DNA of 64,000 bases, taken from positions 5,085,001 to 5,149,000 of the forward strand of contig NZ_FMHW01000002.1 of the NCBI RefSeq assembly GCF_900090325.1, written 5' to 3'. Origin of the DNA: Micromonospora pallida (lineage in GTDB: Bacteria; Actinomycetota; Actinomycetes; Mycobacteriales; Micromonosporaceae). Below, one piece after another: positions 25,532-34,811 of the stretch. Position numbers and translations under genes: made by a program. Every line of letters starts with the position of its first letter. Within the stretch, counting starts at the first letter, position 1. The notes below the pieces were generated by a model. That model had not been told where the DNA came from and ran no database searches. It saw nothing but the letters and a program-made list of their open reading frames with translations.

Positions 25532-26256
25532 CGCTCCCCCTCGCCGGACTGCTGGCCGGGCCAGCGGACCGGGACCTCCGTCGGCGGTTCGCCCTCGCCG
25601 GCCCAGTACATGGTGCCGGTCGCGTCGACCACCACCACCCGGGGCGTCCGGGCGTGCCCCCAGGTGATCGCCGCAGCCGGGTCGTCCCAGGTGGGACCCT
25701 CCTCCAGCACACCGGTCTCGGCGCCGACGTCGTCGCCGGCCGACCGCTCCCAGTACGCCGTCCAGACCTGCTGCCCGGCGTTCAGGTCCGGATGCACGAA
25801 GACGGTGCCCCGGCCCCGCCAGGCGGCCAGCCGCTCCGGCACCACCGGCACCGGGACCTCGCCGACCACCGCCTCCAGGTCGGCCACGTCGAACGCGTGC
25901 GGCAGCAGCTCGGCCATCCGCAGCGGGCCGCCCTTCGCCTCGATCAGGCACTCCGGGCCGCCGTGCTCCCAGAGGATCTGCCGGCACCGGCCGCACGGCA
26001 TCAGCGGCTCGCCGGTGGCGTCCACGCAGGAGAGGGCGATCAGCCGCCCGCCACCGGAGGAGTGCAGCGCGGAGACCACGCCACACTCGGCGCAGAGCAC
26101 CACCCCGTACGCGGCGTTCTCGACGTTGCAGCCGACCACCACCCGGCCGTCGTCGACCAGGGCGGCGGCGCCAACCGGGAACCTCGAGTAGGGGACGTAG
26201 GCGTGCCGCATGGCCTCGGTGGCGGCGGCGCGCAGCCGCTCCCAGTCGATGTCCAT
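25528..26256 (-). CDS. cdd: Cytidine deaminase with C-terminal extension
   Basis: 242 residues. Residues 1-130 form a normal homotetrameric-type cytidine deaminase: 'PYSRFPVGAAAL', 'GCNVENAAYG', zinc/catalytic 'CAEC' and 'PCGRCRQ'. It converts cytidine/deoxycytidine to uridine/deoxyuridine. Residues about 135-242 are an added domain rich in Trp and acidic residues ('TVFVHPDLNAGQQVWTAYWE', 'TGTMYWAGEGEPPTEV') that I do not recognise; ordinary family members stop near 130-140. Upstream of and coupled to deoA. Confidence 0.9.
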   Translation of the reverse strand: MDIDWERLRAAATEAMRHAYVPYSRFPVGAAALVDDGRVVVGCNVENAAYGVVLCAECGVVSALHSSGGGRLIALSCVDATGEPLMPCGRCRQILWEHGGPECLIEAKGGPLRMAELLPHAFDVADLEAVVGEVPVPVVPERLAAWRGRGTVFVHPDLNAGQQVWTAYWERSAGDDVGAETGVLEEGPTWDDPAAAITWGHARTPRVVVVDATGTMYWAGEGEPPTEVPVRWPGQQSGEGER

Positions 26257-26383
26257 GCCGGCGATTCTGCCCCACCCCCGCGACTACCTGCAGCGGGGTC
26301 CGGCCGGGTCGACGTCGGCCCGCTGGCCGACGCGGGACCAGCCCGGCGGCCCGGCCCACCGCGACCGGACCCGGCACGAGCCG

Positions 26384-27361
26384 TCAGTCGACAGCGAGGT
26401 CGGCCAGTCGACGCGGGGCCACCTCGGTGAGGCTGCCCGCCACCGTCGCCGCGTCTCCGTCCGACGCGTTCCAGTCGGGCTGGACCAGCACCAATGCGTC
26501 GCCGCGCCGGAGCAGGTGGACCTCGACGTCCGCCTCGGTGCGGGTCCAGTGGTCCGGCCCGACCGGCCGGCAGGACGGGTCGAGCGGTGGTGTCGGGGCG
26601 CGGTCGGGCACCCGCAACTCGGCCACCGTGGGGCCGCACCGCGCGGGTGGGGCGAAGTCCGCCGGCACCGGCACCACCCGGATCGTGACGTCCCGGTCCC
26701 GGGACGTCCCGTCGGTGCGCGGGTCCGTCTTCCGGCCCACCGTCACAACCACGAACCGGCGTCCCGGATTCGCCCAGGCCGTTTTGACCGCGAAGCCTTC
26801 CGCCCGGGACACCAGCAGAGGCAGTCCGGCGCGGTCGAGCCGGTCCGCGAGGTCGGCCCGGCGGGTCTCCCGGGACAGGTTCGGATACACCGCGAACGGC
26901 ACGGCCAACGCCACCGCCAACGCCGCCCGGAGCAGGCGCGGCAACGGGACGGCCACGACCGTCACGCCGATGGCAACGCCGACCCCGGCCAGCAGGGCGG
27001 CCAGGTCGGACGGCGGCGGCACCCAGCGTGGGTGCCCGGCCTCCCAGAGCAGCAGCGCACCGGTGGTGGCGGCCGTGCCGAGCACGGTGCCCCACTCCGG
27101 ATGGGCGGTCCCCATCACCCGCTGGGCCAGCCACACCGCCGCGGCCGCCACCGACACGCCGACGAGCAGCAGCGGGCCGCCCAGGAGTGCCTGGCCCAGG
27201 CAGGCACCGAAGGTCTCCGACTCGCAGTCCGCTACGGCACGCGCCTGGCTCTGCCACCCGTCGGCCAGGGCCGCACCGCCGAGCGCGGCCACGAAGGCGG
27301 CGACCAGCACCCCGGCGAGCAGATACCACCCATCACTCCCCCGTTCGTCCATCCTCGACAC
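26384..27361 (-). CDS. Membrane protein of unknown function
   Basis: 325 residues: about four to five membrane helices in the first 160 residues, then a soluble domain with 'RFVVVTVGRKTDPRTDG' and 'EVHLLRRGDALVLVQPDW'. A conserved cysteine pair ('CESETFGAC') sits in an outside loop. I recognise no family. Starts possible at 27361 or at the ATG 27352. It lies between the nucleoside permease terminator and cdd on the same strand. Confidence 0.7.
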   Translation of the reverse strand: MSRMDERGSDGWYLLAGVLVAAFVAALGGAALADGWQSQARAVADCESETFGACLGQALLGGPLLLVGVSVAAAAVWLAQRVMGTAHPEWGTVLGTAATTGALLLWEAGHPRWVPPPSDLAALLAGVGVAIGVTVVAVPLPRLLRAALAVALAVPFAVYPNLSRETRRADLADRLDRAGLPLLVSRAEGFAVKTAWANPGRRFVVVTVGRKTDPRTDGTSRDRDVTIRVVPVPADFAPPARCGPTVAELRVPDRAPTPPLDPSCRPVGPDHWTRTEADVEVHLLRRGDALVLVQPDWNASDGDAATVAGSLTEVAPRRLADLAVD

Positions 27362-27417
27362 GTTAGCGACGGCGGACGAGCCCCGGGACGTACCGTCGGA
27401 TCGGCGACCGGAAGACG

Positions 27418-27453
27418 CGTGGGCCCGGTGGGATCGATCCCACCGGGCCCACG
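27418..27453. terminator. Terminator hairpin after the nucleoside permease operon
   Basis: A perfect 36-base palindrome (arms begin CGTGGGCCCGGTGGGATC) 11 bases after the permease stop. Confidence 0.8.
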
Positions 27454-27464
27454 GACGTGAGCGG

Positions 27465-28745
27465 TCAGCCCTTGATGTACGGCTTGCCGTCGGCGGCCGG
27501 CGCGCGGACCTTGCCGACCAGACCGGCCACCGCCAGCATCGTGGCCAGGTACGGCAGCATGGCCAGGAACTCGCCCGGGATCACACTGTTGATCGCGCTC
27601 AGGTAGGTGCCGAGCTGGTCGGCGAAGCCGAAGAAGAGGGAGGCGAGCAGCGCCCCGGTGGGACTCCACCGGCCGAAGATCAGCGCGGCCAGCGCGATGA
27701 AGCCCTTACCTCCGATCATGTTCTTGCTGAACGAGTAGAGGGCCAGCGTGTAGGAGGCACCGCCGATCCCGGCCACCACCCCGGCCAGCAGCACGTTGCG
27801 GTACCGCACCCGAAGCACCTGTACCCCGAGGGTGTCAGCGGCGGTGGGGTGCTCGCCGACGGCTCGGGTCCGCAGGCCCCACCGGGTACGGAACAGCCCG
27901 AACTGCACCACCAGCACCAGGATCAGCGCCAGGTAGAGGAAGAAGTTGCCCTCGAACAGCGCCGGGCCGATCACCGGGATGTCGGAGAGCAGCGGGATCG
28001 ACCAGGTACTGGCATGCGGCGGCTGGTTGTAGGTCGGCGCGTCCGGCTGCATCAGCCGTTCGTAGATGAACCCGGTCAGGCCGACCGCCAACAGGTTGAG
28101 CACGATCCCCATCACGACCTGGTCGACCAGGTAACGGATGGTGAAGACGGCCAGCAGCAGCGAGATGAAGGCACCGCCCAGCGCGGCGGCGAACAGGCCC
28201 ACCCAGAGGCTGCCGGAGAGGGTGCCGAACAGTGCGCCGGCGAACGCGCCCATCAGCAGTTGGCCCTCGATCGCCACGTTCACCACGCCGGAGCGTTCAC
28301 AGAGCACCCCGGCGAGCGACCCGAAGATCAGCGGCAGGGCCAGCAGGAAGGTGTTCCGGACGATGTTCACCATCGGCATGAAGTTCTGCCCCGCTGGCGC
28401 GGCCGAGACCTGCCAGCAGAGGAACGAGAACACGAAACCGAGCACGCCGACGGCGAGCAGCAGCCGGAACCAGCCAGCGGCGGCACCGGACAGCAGCGCC
28501 ACCCCGGCCGCCGCCGAGACCAGCCCGAACACAACCGCGCCGAGAGTGCCGTTGATCTCCAGCGCGGCGCCACCCGCGTCCTCGCTGAGGGTGAACCGGG
28601 CCTGCTCCCCGGTGGCCAGCGCTCCGAAGAGCACGGTCGCCAGGACCCCGAACAGCGCCAATCCGAGGCCGACCTTACGGTCCCGGGTCCAGAACCCACG
28701 TTGCACGGGGGCGACCACGACCTCGTCGACAGTCATCGTCGACAT
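27465..28745 (-). CDS. Nucleoside ABC importer, second permease
   Basis: 426 residues with about ten membrane helices of the BPD_transp_2 type. The conserved core 'GVVNVAIEGQLLMGAFAGAL' and 'GKGFIALAALIFGRWSP' is typical of the NupQ/YufQ permeases of guanosine/nucleoside importers. The N-terminal 100 residues form an extra helix region. ATG 28745, 68 bases after the first permease. Confidence 0.9.
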   Translation of the reverse strand: MSTMTVDEVVVAPVQRGFWTRDRKVGLGLALFGVLATVLFGALATGEQARFTLSEDAGGAALEINGTLGAVVFGLVSAAAGVALLSGAAAGWFRLLLAVGVLGFVFSFLCWQVSAAPAGQNFMPMVNIVRNTFLLALPLIFGSLAGVLCERSGVVNVAIEGQLLMGAFAGALFGTLSGSLWVGLFAAALGGAFISLLLAVFTIRYLVDQVVMGIVLNLLAVGLTGFIYERLMQPDAPTYNQPPHASTWSIPLLSDIPVIGPALFEGNFFLYLALILVLVVQFGLFRTRWGLRTRAVGEHPTAADTLGVQVLRVRYRNVLLAGVVAGIGGASYTLALYSFSKNMIGGKGFIALAALIFGRWSPTGALLASLFFGFADQLGTYLSAINSVIPGEFLAMLPYLATMLAVAGLVGKVRAPAADGKPYIKG

Positions 28746-28813
28746 CTATCCATCTCCGTTCGCAACTGCGGAGTTCACGCGCCCTGCTCGTCGGTTCCTC
28801 GTGCCCACCACGG

Positions 28814-30157
28814 CTACCAGCCCTTCGCGAGGCTGGTCTGCAGGCGGGCGGCCCGTGCGGCGCGGAGCTGGAAGATCGCCTTCACCAGTGCCGGCGCGGC
28901 GATGAAGATGACGATCAACGCCTGTAGCACGGTGACCAGTTCCAGTGAGATCCCGGAGTACGACTGCATCCGGTTGCCGCCGGCCTGCAGCGCGCCGAAC
29001 AGCAGCGCGGCCATGGCGACCCCCCAGGGGGTGACCCGGCCCAGCAGGGCGACCAGGATGCCGTCGAAGCCGATCTGGGCCACCACGAGCGGAGTGAGCG
29101 AGTTCGCCGTGGAGCCGACCACCATGTTCGCCCCGCCGAGCCCGGCCAGCGCACCGGCGATCACCATGAGCAGCACGTACGTGCGGCTCACGCTGATCCC
29201 GGCGGTCCGGGCGGCGTCCGGGTTGGCGCCGACGGCGCGCAGTTCGAATCCGAAGGTCGAGCGGTTGAGCAGCCAGGCGACCGCCCAGGTGGCCAGTACG
29301 GCCAGCAGGATGCCGGCGTGCACCCGCAGATCGCCGCCGAGCAACCGGGGCAGTTGGGCCGACGGGTCGACTGCGCGGCTGATCGCGTCGGACCGGTCGG
29401 GCGCGTGCACACCGTCCTGCATGATCGTCCAGGACAGCAGGTAGAACGCGACGTAGTTGAGCATGATCGTGTTGATCACCTCGTGGGCGCCGGTCCGTGC
29501 CTTGAGGAAGCCCGGGACGAATCCCCAGACCGCGCCGCCGAGCGCACCGGCGGCCACCGCCACGACCAGGTGCACCACCGGTGGCAGCGGCAGCATGAAG
29601 CCGGCCAGCGCGGCCAGGACCACACCGAGGGTCGCCTGCCCCTGCGCGCCGATGTTGAACAGCCCACCCCGGAACGCCAGGGCCACCGACAGACCGGTGA
29701 AGACCAGCGGCGTGGTGTAGGTGAGCGTCTCGGAGATCGGCGCGAACACCGGCTGCCAGCCGCCGGAGCCGTCGATCCAGGCGGAGACCGCAGCCGGGTC
29801 GACCACCGCCCCCTTGAACAGGTTGGCGTACGCCTCGCTGACCACGGCCCAACTGGAGCTGAGCGCGTCGGTCGGACGGGCGGTGAAGTAGCCGTAGGCG
29901 GCCAGCACCTCCCGGTCCGAGATGATGATCAGGATGGCGCCGATCACCATCGCCAACAGGATGGCCAGCACGGTGACCATGTAGGTGTTGGCCGCCCAGA
30001 GGTTGTGCAGGAACCGGCTGCCCAGCGAGCCGTGCGGCTCGCCGGCGCCGCCCGGTGCCTTCGTCCCGGCCGGGGTACGGGTGCCCGGGTCGGCGCCCGC
30101 CGCCTGGTCCGCCCGCTCCTTGACCGGCGGGGCCGTCCCGCCGCCGAGCTCGCTCAT
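28814..30157 (-). CDS. Nucleoside ABC importer, first permease
   Basis: 447 residues; polar N-terminal tail (about 45 residues), then about ten helices. '[20 protein letters not shown]', '[17 protein letters not shown]' and '[20 protein letters not shown]' match NupP/YufP. Its ATG at 30157 overlaps the stop of the ATPase gene, so subunits are made in ratio. Confidence 0.9.
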   Translation of the reverse strand: MSELGGGTAPPVKERADQAAGADPGTRTPAGTKAPGGAGEPHGSLGSRFLHNLWAANTYMVTVLAILLAMVIGAILIIISDREVLAAYGYFTARPTDALSSSWAVVSEAYANLFKGAVVDPAAVSAWIDGSGGWQPVFAPISETLTYTTPLVFTGLSVALAFRGGLFNIGAQGQATLGVVLAALAGFMLPLPPVVHLVVAVAAGALGGAVWGFVPGFLKARTGAHEVINTIMLNYVAFYLLSWTIMQDGVHAPDRSDAISRAVDPSAQLPRLLGGDLRVHAGILLAVLATWAVAWLLNRSTFGFELRAVGANPDAARTAGISVSRTYVLLMVIAGALAGLGGANMVVGSTANSLTPLVVAQIGFDGILVALLGRVTPWGVAMAALLFGALQAGGNRMQSYSGISLELVTVLQALIVIFIAAPALVKAIFQLRAARAARLQTSLAKGW

Positions 30158-31713
30158 CGTGATGCCTCGATTGTTGGAAGGGGATCGGTAGTCGTGGGTG
30201 TGGCCGCCTCGCCGGTGACACCAGCCATCAACAGACCGATCTCCTCACGCGGGGTGTCCGGAGAGACGATCTTCAGGATCCGGCCCCGGTACATCACCGC
30301 GATCCGGTCGGCCAGGCCGATCACCTCGTCCAGCTCGCTGGAGACCACCAGCACCGCCGTTCCGACGTCCCGCTCGTGCACGATGCGCCCGTGGATGAAC
30401 TCGATCGAGCCGACATCCACCCCTCGGGTGGGTTGCGCGGCCACGAAGAGCTTCAGCGGGCGGGACAATTCCCGCGCCACGATCACCTTCTGCTGGTTAC
30501 CGCCGGAGAGGGTGCCCACCGCGGCTTCGGCGCTGGGCGTACGGATGTCGAACTGGCTGATCCGCTCGGCGGCCGACTGGGCGATCGCGTCCGGCTTCAG
30601 CGCCAGCCCGCTGCTGAACGGCGGCTGTCCGTAGATGTCGAGAACCAGGTTCTCCGCGACCGAGAACTCCTTGACCACGCCGTCGACACTGCGGTCCTCC
30701 GGCACGTAGCCGACCCCGGCGCGGAGCACCTTCTTGGTCGACCAGCCGTCGATCCGCTCCCCGGCCAGGGCCACCGAACCGGCGAGCGCCGGCCGCAGCC
30801 CCATGATCGCCTCGATCAGCTCGGTCTGGCCGTTGCCCTGTACGCCGGCGATACCGAGCACCTCACCGGCGCGTACGGTCAGGTCCACTCCGTCCACCGC
30901 CCGGCACTGCCGTTCGTCGTCGACGACCAGGCCGCTCACCTCCAGCACCGGCTCGCCGGGCTGGGCTGGGGTCTTGTCGACGGTGAGTTGGACGTGGCGC
31001 CCGACCATCAGTGCGGCGAGTTCGTCCCGGCTCGCCTCCGGTGAGGCGGTGCCGACGGTCCGGCCCCGGCGGATCACCGTGATCCGGTCGGCGATGGCCT
31101 TGACCTCACCCAGCTTGTGGGTGATGAAGACGATCGACTTGCCGGCCTCCTTGAGCGACCGCATGACGGTGAGCAGTTCCTCGGTCTCCTGCGGAGTGAG
31201 CACCGCGGTCGGCTCGTCCAGGATGAGCAGGTCGACCTCTCGGGTCAGCGCCTTGACGATCTCGACCCGCTGCTGGATGCCGACCGGCAGGTCCTCGATC
31301 ACCGCGTCCGGGTCGACCCGCAGGTGGTAGCGCTCCGAGACCTCGACCACCTGACGCCGGGCGCGCCGCTTGTCGAGGAAGCCGGCGAGGCCGCCACGTA
31401 CCTGCTCGGCGCCGAGCATCACGTTCTCGGTGACGGTGAAGACGGGCACCAGCATGAAGTGCTGGTGCACCATGCCGATGCCGGCCGCGATCGCGTCCGA
31501 CGGCCCACGCAGCTCCAGCGGCTTCCCGTCGACCAGGATCTCGCCCTCGTCCGGCTGGTAGAGCCCGTAGAGGACGTTCATCAGGGTCGACTTGCCCGCG
31601 CCGTTCTCGCCGAGCAGCGCGTGAATCTCTCCAGGCTCCACCGTCAGGTCGATGTGGTCGTTGGCAACCAGATCACCGAACCGCTTGGTGATGCCACGCA
31701 GTTCGAGTCTCAG
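30154..31713 (-). CDS. Nucleoside ABC importer, double ATPase, probable CTG start
   Basis: 519 residues with two ATP-binding cassettes: first with '[20 protein letters not shown]', signature '[11 protein letters not shown]' and '[13 protein letters not shown]'; second with '[16 protein letters not shown]' and signature '[15 protein letters not shown]'. This is the NupO/sugar-type layout of BMP-dependent nucleoside importers. Homology ('[20 protein letters not shown]') extends upstream of the first GTG (31641), and no ATG, GTG or TTG occurs in frame before it. A CTG at 31713 with GGGAGG five bases upstream (31724-31719) is the best start. Confidence 0.9.
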   Translation of the reverse strand: MRLELRGITKRFGDLVANDHIDLTVEPGEIHALLGENGAGKSTLMNVLYGLYQPDEGEILVDGKPLELRGPSDAIAAGIGMVHQHFMLVPVFTVTENVMLGAEQVRGGLAGFLDKRRARRQVVEVSERYHLRVDPDAVIEDLPVGIQQRVEIVKALTREVDLLILDEPTAVLTPQETEELLTVMRSLKEAGKSIVFITHKLGEVKAIADRITVIRRGRTVGTASPEASRDELAALMVGRHVQLTVDKTPAQPGEPVLEVSGLVVDDERQCRAVDGVDLTVRAGEVLGIAGVQGNGQTELIEAIMGLRPALAGSVALAGERIDGWSTKKVLRAGVGYVPEDRSVDGVVKEFSVAENLVLDIYGQPPFSSGLALKPDAIAQSAAERISQFDIRTPSAEAAVGTLSGGNQQKVIVARELSRPLKLFVAAQPTRGVDVGSIEFIHGRIVHERDVGTAVLVVSSELDEVIGLADRIAVMYRGRILKIVSPDTPREEIGLLMAGVTGEAATPTTTDPLPTIEASR

Positions 31714-31794
31714 CGGAACCTCCCGAGTCCGAGCGATGGTGCAGCCTAGCCGCCGGGAGGCCCGGCGAGGAACAGGTTCGTCGATCCGCAGCGG

Positions 31795-31840
31795 GGTCGC
31801 CGCGGGCGTTCCGAGCTGGCTCGGAGCGCCCGCGGCGACC
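31795..31840. terminator. Hairpin between binding-protein gene and ATPase gene
   Basis: 21-bp stem (31795-31815 with 31820-31840; arm begins GGTCGCCGCGGGCG, one T:G pair) and loop CTGG. It follows the BMP gene by 68 bases and precedes the ATPase gene; it may terminate most transcripts and leave the binding protein in excess. Confidence 0.75.
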
Positions 31841-31908
31841 GCATGCTCATACCGCTGTGACGGCCGGCCACCGGATCGGCGGTCGCGCCGCCGACGGCCG
31901 GTCCGGGG

Positions 31909-32991
31909 TCACTTCGGCTGGGCCGCGGAGGTGACGGTGACGGTGCCGGCGACGATGTCGGCCTTGAGCTTGTCGATCTCGGCCTTCAGCTCGGCCGGGA
32001 CCTTGCTGTCGAACTCGTGGTACGAGGCGAGGCCGACACCGTTGTTCTCCAGGGTGCCGAGGAAGCCCTTGGCCTGGTCCAGCTTCTCGCCATCGGCGGC
32101 GCGGGTCACCGCGTCGGTCACCGCGTCCTTAACGTTCTTGATCACGGTGGTGATGATCGCCGCGCAGTGCGGGGTGCTCTCGCAGCCGTCGCTGTCCACC
32201 CAGATCGTCGAGAACTTGCCGTTGGAGGCCACCGCCGCGGCGGTGGTGCCCACGCCGGAGCCACCGGCGGCCGGCATGATGATGTCCGCGCCCTGGGCGA
32301 CCAGGGTGTCGCCGACCTTCTTGCCCTCGTCCTGCTTGACGAAGTCGTTGGTGAACGAGCCGTTCTGGGTGGCCTTGTCCCAGCCGATGACCTTGACGTT
32401 CTTGCCCTTGGCCTTGTTGTAGTGGGCGACCCCGTCGACGAAGCCGTCCATGAAGATGGTCACCGGCGGGATCTTCATGCCGCCGTAGGTGCCGACCGTG
32501 CCGGTCTTGGTCATACCCGCCGCCAGGTAGCCGGCCAGGAAGGCTGCCTGGGCGGTGTCGAACTGCATCGGGAAGACGTTGGTCTCCGGCACCTTCGCGT
32601 CCACGATGCCGAACTGCTGGTTCGGGTTCGCCTTGGCGATCTTCGAGGTGGCGTCGAGCATCAGGCCGCCGACGGCCAGGACGAAGTTGCACTTCTGGTT
32701 GACGTACTGGGTCAGGTTCGGCTCGTAGTCGGCCTCGGCCTTGGACGCCACGTACTTGATCTCGATGTTGCTGTTCTTGGCGTTGGCGGCCTGCAGGCCC
32801 GCCCAGGCCGAGGTGTTGAACGACTTGTCGTCGATACCGCCGACGTCGGTCACCATGCAGGCGGTGTACTTCTCGCCACCCTCGCCGGCGCCGGTGTTCT
32901 CCTCCGGAGCCTCACCACACGCGGCGGCACCGAGCACCAGCCCGCCGATCGCGAGCGCCGAGACGACCCGCATCCCACGCACAGAGCGCAA
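31909..32991 (-). CDS. BMP-family nucleoside-binding lipoprotein
   Basis: 360 residues. Signal peptide with lipobox 'GAAAC' (mature Cys25), then a BMP/PnrA domain: 'ACMVTDVGGIDDKSFNTSAW', 'FVLAVGGLMLDATSKIA', 'PMQFDTAQAAFLAGYLAAGM' and 'GADIIMPAAGGSGVGT'. It captures nucleosides for the importer encoded downstream. The start is a TTG at 32991, supported by GGGAGGGAG seven bases upstream; the in-frame ATG at 32973 has no ribosome site. A small hairpin (GCCACCGC..GCGGTGGC, about 33011-33032) lies in the leader. Confidence 0.93.
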   Translation of the reverse strand: MRSVRGMRVVSALAIGGLVLGAAACGEAPEENTGAGEGGEKYTACMVTDVGGIDDKSFNTSAWAGLQAANAKNSNIEIKYVASKAEADYEPNLTQYVNQKCNFVLAVGGLMLDATSKIAKANPNQQFGIVDAKVPETNVFPMQFDTAQAAFLAGYLAAGMTKTGTVGTYGGMKIPPVTIFMDGFVDGVAHYNKAKGKNVKVIGWDKATQNGSFTNDFVKQDEGKKVGDTLVAQGADIIMPAAGGSGVGTTAAAVASNGKFSTIWVDSDGCESTPHCAAIITTVIKNVKDAVTDAVTRAADGEKLDQAKGFLGTLENNGVGLASYHEFDSKVPAELKAEIDKLKADIVAGTVTVTSAAQPK

Positions 32992-33236
32992 GACGACTCC
33001 CTCCCCATCGCCACCGCTGTACGGCGGTGGCGGTCATCAAGCCGGCCTGCGCCTTGCCGCCGGCGTCTCACGTTACGGACGCGAAGCGTAGCCGCACGCC
33101 CTCCCGCCGACCGACAATCGTGCAGGACTGTTGGGCGGCTGTTACCGCGGCGTAACCGTTGCGTGTGGCAGGTCACCCGTCGGCTTCACGGGGATCCGGA
33201 CACTCCCGGGACGCTGGCGTCCGGCCACCTCGGACG

Positions 33237-33578
33237 TCACCGCCAGAAGACCGCCACCGCCGCGTTGACCAGGGTCAACCCGACGATCGCCAGGAAGTGC
33301 CCGCGATTGACCTCCGCCCGCTTCCGGGAGAAGAAAACCATGACGAAGATGAGCAGCGCGAGCACCAACTTGGTAACAAGCTTTGCCGGGGCCGGTTCGT
33401 CGCCGTCCCGCAGCGGGGCGGAGAGGCCCAACCCGGTCACCAGTTGGATGATCGATCCCCAGAGCATCGCGGGATTGATCCTGATCCGTCCGGAGGCGAG
33501 CTGGGCCACGGCCCCGCCGAGCAGCAACGCGAACCCGATCAGGTGGGCATAGAGCAGTACGAGCCGGATAGCTTCCAC
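33237..33578 (-). CDS. Small four-helix membrane protein of unknown function
   Basis: 113 residues from GTG 33578 ('MEAIRLVLLYAHLIGFALLL'), with GGGAGGA seven bases upstream. It has four hydrophobic segments and a Lys/Arg-rich loop 'FFSRKRAEVNRGH'. In the sequence as given the frame is continuous with the membrane protein upstream (33703-34712), but its own ribosome site and the repeat element between them argue that it is a separate gene. Confidence 0.75.
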   Translation of the reverse strand: MEAIRLVLLYAHLIGFALLLGGAVAQLASGRIRINPAMLWGSIIQLVTGLGLSAPLRDGDEPAPAKLVTKLVLALLIFVMVFFSRKRAEVNRGHFLAIVGLTLVNAAVAVFWR

Positions 33579-33635
33579 GTGCACATCCTCCCTGATCAAC
33601 GACACGCCGTAGTAGCCACCCCTGGGGCGACTCGT

Positions 33636-33689
33636 GGTTGCAGGGGGCCCTTCCTCGGCAAAATGCGGTAGCAAGGGTCCCCTGCAACC
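33636..33689. repeat. Dispersed hairpin repeat, copy 2
   Basis: 17-bp arms, GGTTGCAGGGGGCCCTT (33636-33652) and 33673-33689, with one mismatch; loop contains CAAAATGCGGTA. Related to copies at 3063-3108 and 63428-63473. It lies between two membrane protein genes. Confidence 0.85.
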
Positions 33690-33702
33690 ATCCGGGCGGG
33701 CG

Positions 33703-34712
33703 TCAGCCAGTGACCGTCGCCGGCGCGGCGGCCCGCCCGGGGTGGGGGCGGGCCGCGCCCGGTGGGCGTCCGCCGGAGCGCGCCGGCCCACCAGGGTCAG
33801 ACCGACTCCGATCACCGCGTAGCCGACCAGTGCGGCGATCGCCTGGCCGGCACCGGCGCCGTCGAGGAACGCGACCGAGCGGAGCAGGGTGCTCCCGGCA
33901 CCGGCCGGCAACCACTGCCCGATCGCCCCCCACGGCTGCGGCAACAGCTCGGGGGCGGCACTGGCCGCCGAGAGCGGGTTGCCGACCAGGAACACCAGCA
34001 GCGCGCCGAGCCCGATTCCCGGCCGGCCGACCAGCGCGCCGAGCCCGGCGACGGTGGCCGACGCGGCCAGCGCGAACAGTCCCATCGCCGCCGCCTCGGC
34101 GAGCACGTTCCCGTCGAGGATGCCCAGCCAGCCGTGCAGCACGAGCGCCCCGCCCGCGCCGGCCAGCACCGCGTAGGCCACCAGGCCGACCAGCCGGGCG
34201 ACCCGCCCGGCGACCAGGAGGGAGAGCGCCGCCCCGACGATCAGGCTGGTCAGCGTGAGCGGCAGGAAACCGGCGGCCAGTCCGGTGCCGCGCGGGTCGT
34301 CCGGATCGGTGGGGACCACCTCCACCACGGACACCGGTCGGCCGCCGGCCAGGCCGCCGACGGCCTCGGTGAGCAGCGCGGCGACCGTGGGGCTGGCCCC
34401 GGGCGCGGTGTGCAGCGTCAGCCCGTCCGGACCGACGACCAGGGCCGCGTACGCCGCGCGGTCGCGCAGGACCTCGTCGGCGGCTGCCGCGTCGGGGCGG
34501 GTGACGACCGCGAACCCGCCCGGCCGGGCGGCGGTCAGCCGGGCGACGACGTCGTCCACGGCGGGAGCCGGCCCGGCGACCACGACCGGCAGGTCGCGGG
34601 GCGCCAGGTTCGCCGCGGGAGCTGCGAACAGGGGTACCAACAACGCCTGCACGCCAACCACCAGGGCGGCGACCAGCAGGGCGAGCTTCAGGGGTGACCG
34701 GACGAGCGACAT
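33703..34712 (-). CDS. ABC-2-like membrane protein, probable frameshift near its end
   Basis: About 336 residues. One N-terminal helix ('LALLVAALVVGVQALLVPLF'), a roughly 130-residue extracellular part ('DLPVVVAGPAPAVDD'), then five to six helices; this resembles DUF3533/ABC-2-type membrane proteins next to TetR genes. As written the frame runs on through the dispersed repeat into the next gene. Adding one base to the four-G run at 33739-33742 restores '..PAPTPGRAAAPATVTG' and a stop at 33703. Length from start to that stop is 3n+2, the same signature as the two clear frameshifts in the window. Divergent from the TetR gene, which probably controls it. Confidence 0.6.
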
Positions 34713-34726
34713 CCCACACTCCTTCT

Positions 34727-34744
34727 AAAACGAACGCTCATTCT
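34727..34744. promoter_or_regulatory. TetR operator 1
   Basis: AAAACGAACGCTCATTCT, close to operator 2 (one arm with A for G), placed at the 5' end of the membrane protein gene. Confidence 0.75.
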
Positions 34745-34783
34745 CTTTGAGGTCGAGACTCCCTCCCTGTCGACGAAAAATCA

Positions 34784-34801
34784 AGAACGAACGCTCGTTC
34801 T
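34784..34801. promoter_or_regulatory. TetR operator 2
   Basis: AGAACGAACGCTCGTTCT: 7-bp perfect inverted repeat AGAACGA / TCGTTCT with a 4-base centre. It sits between the -35 and -10 positions of the tetR promoter, so the regulator should repress itself. Confidence 0.85.
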
Positions 34802-34806
34802 ACAAT
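34801..34806 (+). promoter_or_regulatory. tetR -10 element, leaderless
   Basis: TACAAT, five bases before the GTG at 34812; it touches the end of operator 2. Confidence 0.65.
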
Positions 34807-34811
34807 GTGGT

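Noticed and set aside
26427..29444. 1005-codon plus-strand frame opposite the nucleoside permeases
   Set aside because: Antisense shadow spanning three real genes and their gaps, with no domain.
32992..33236. Purine-type riboswitch in front of the nucleoside importer
   Set aside because: Only one small hairpin near the ribosome site is seen; no three-way junction or conserved loop-loop sequences.
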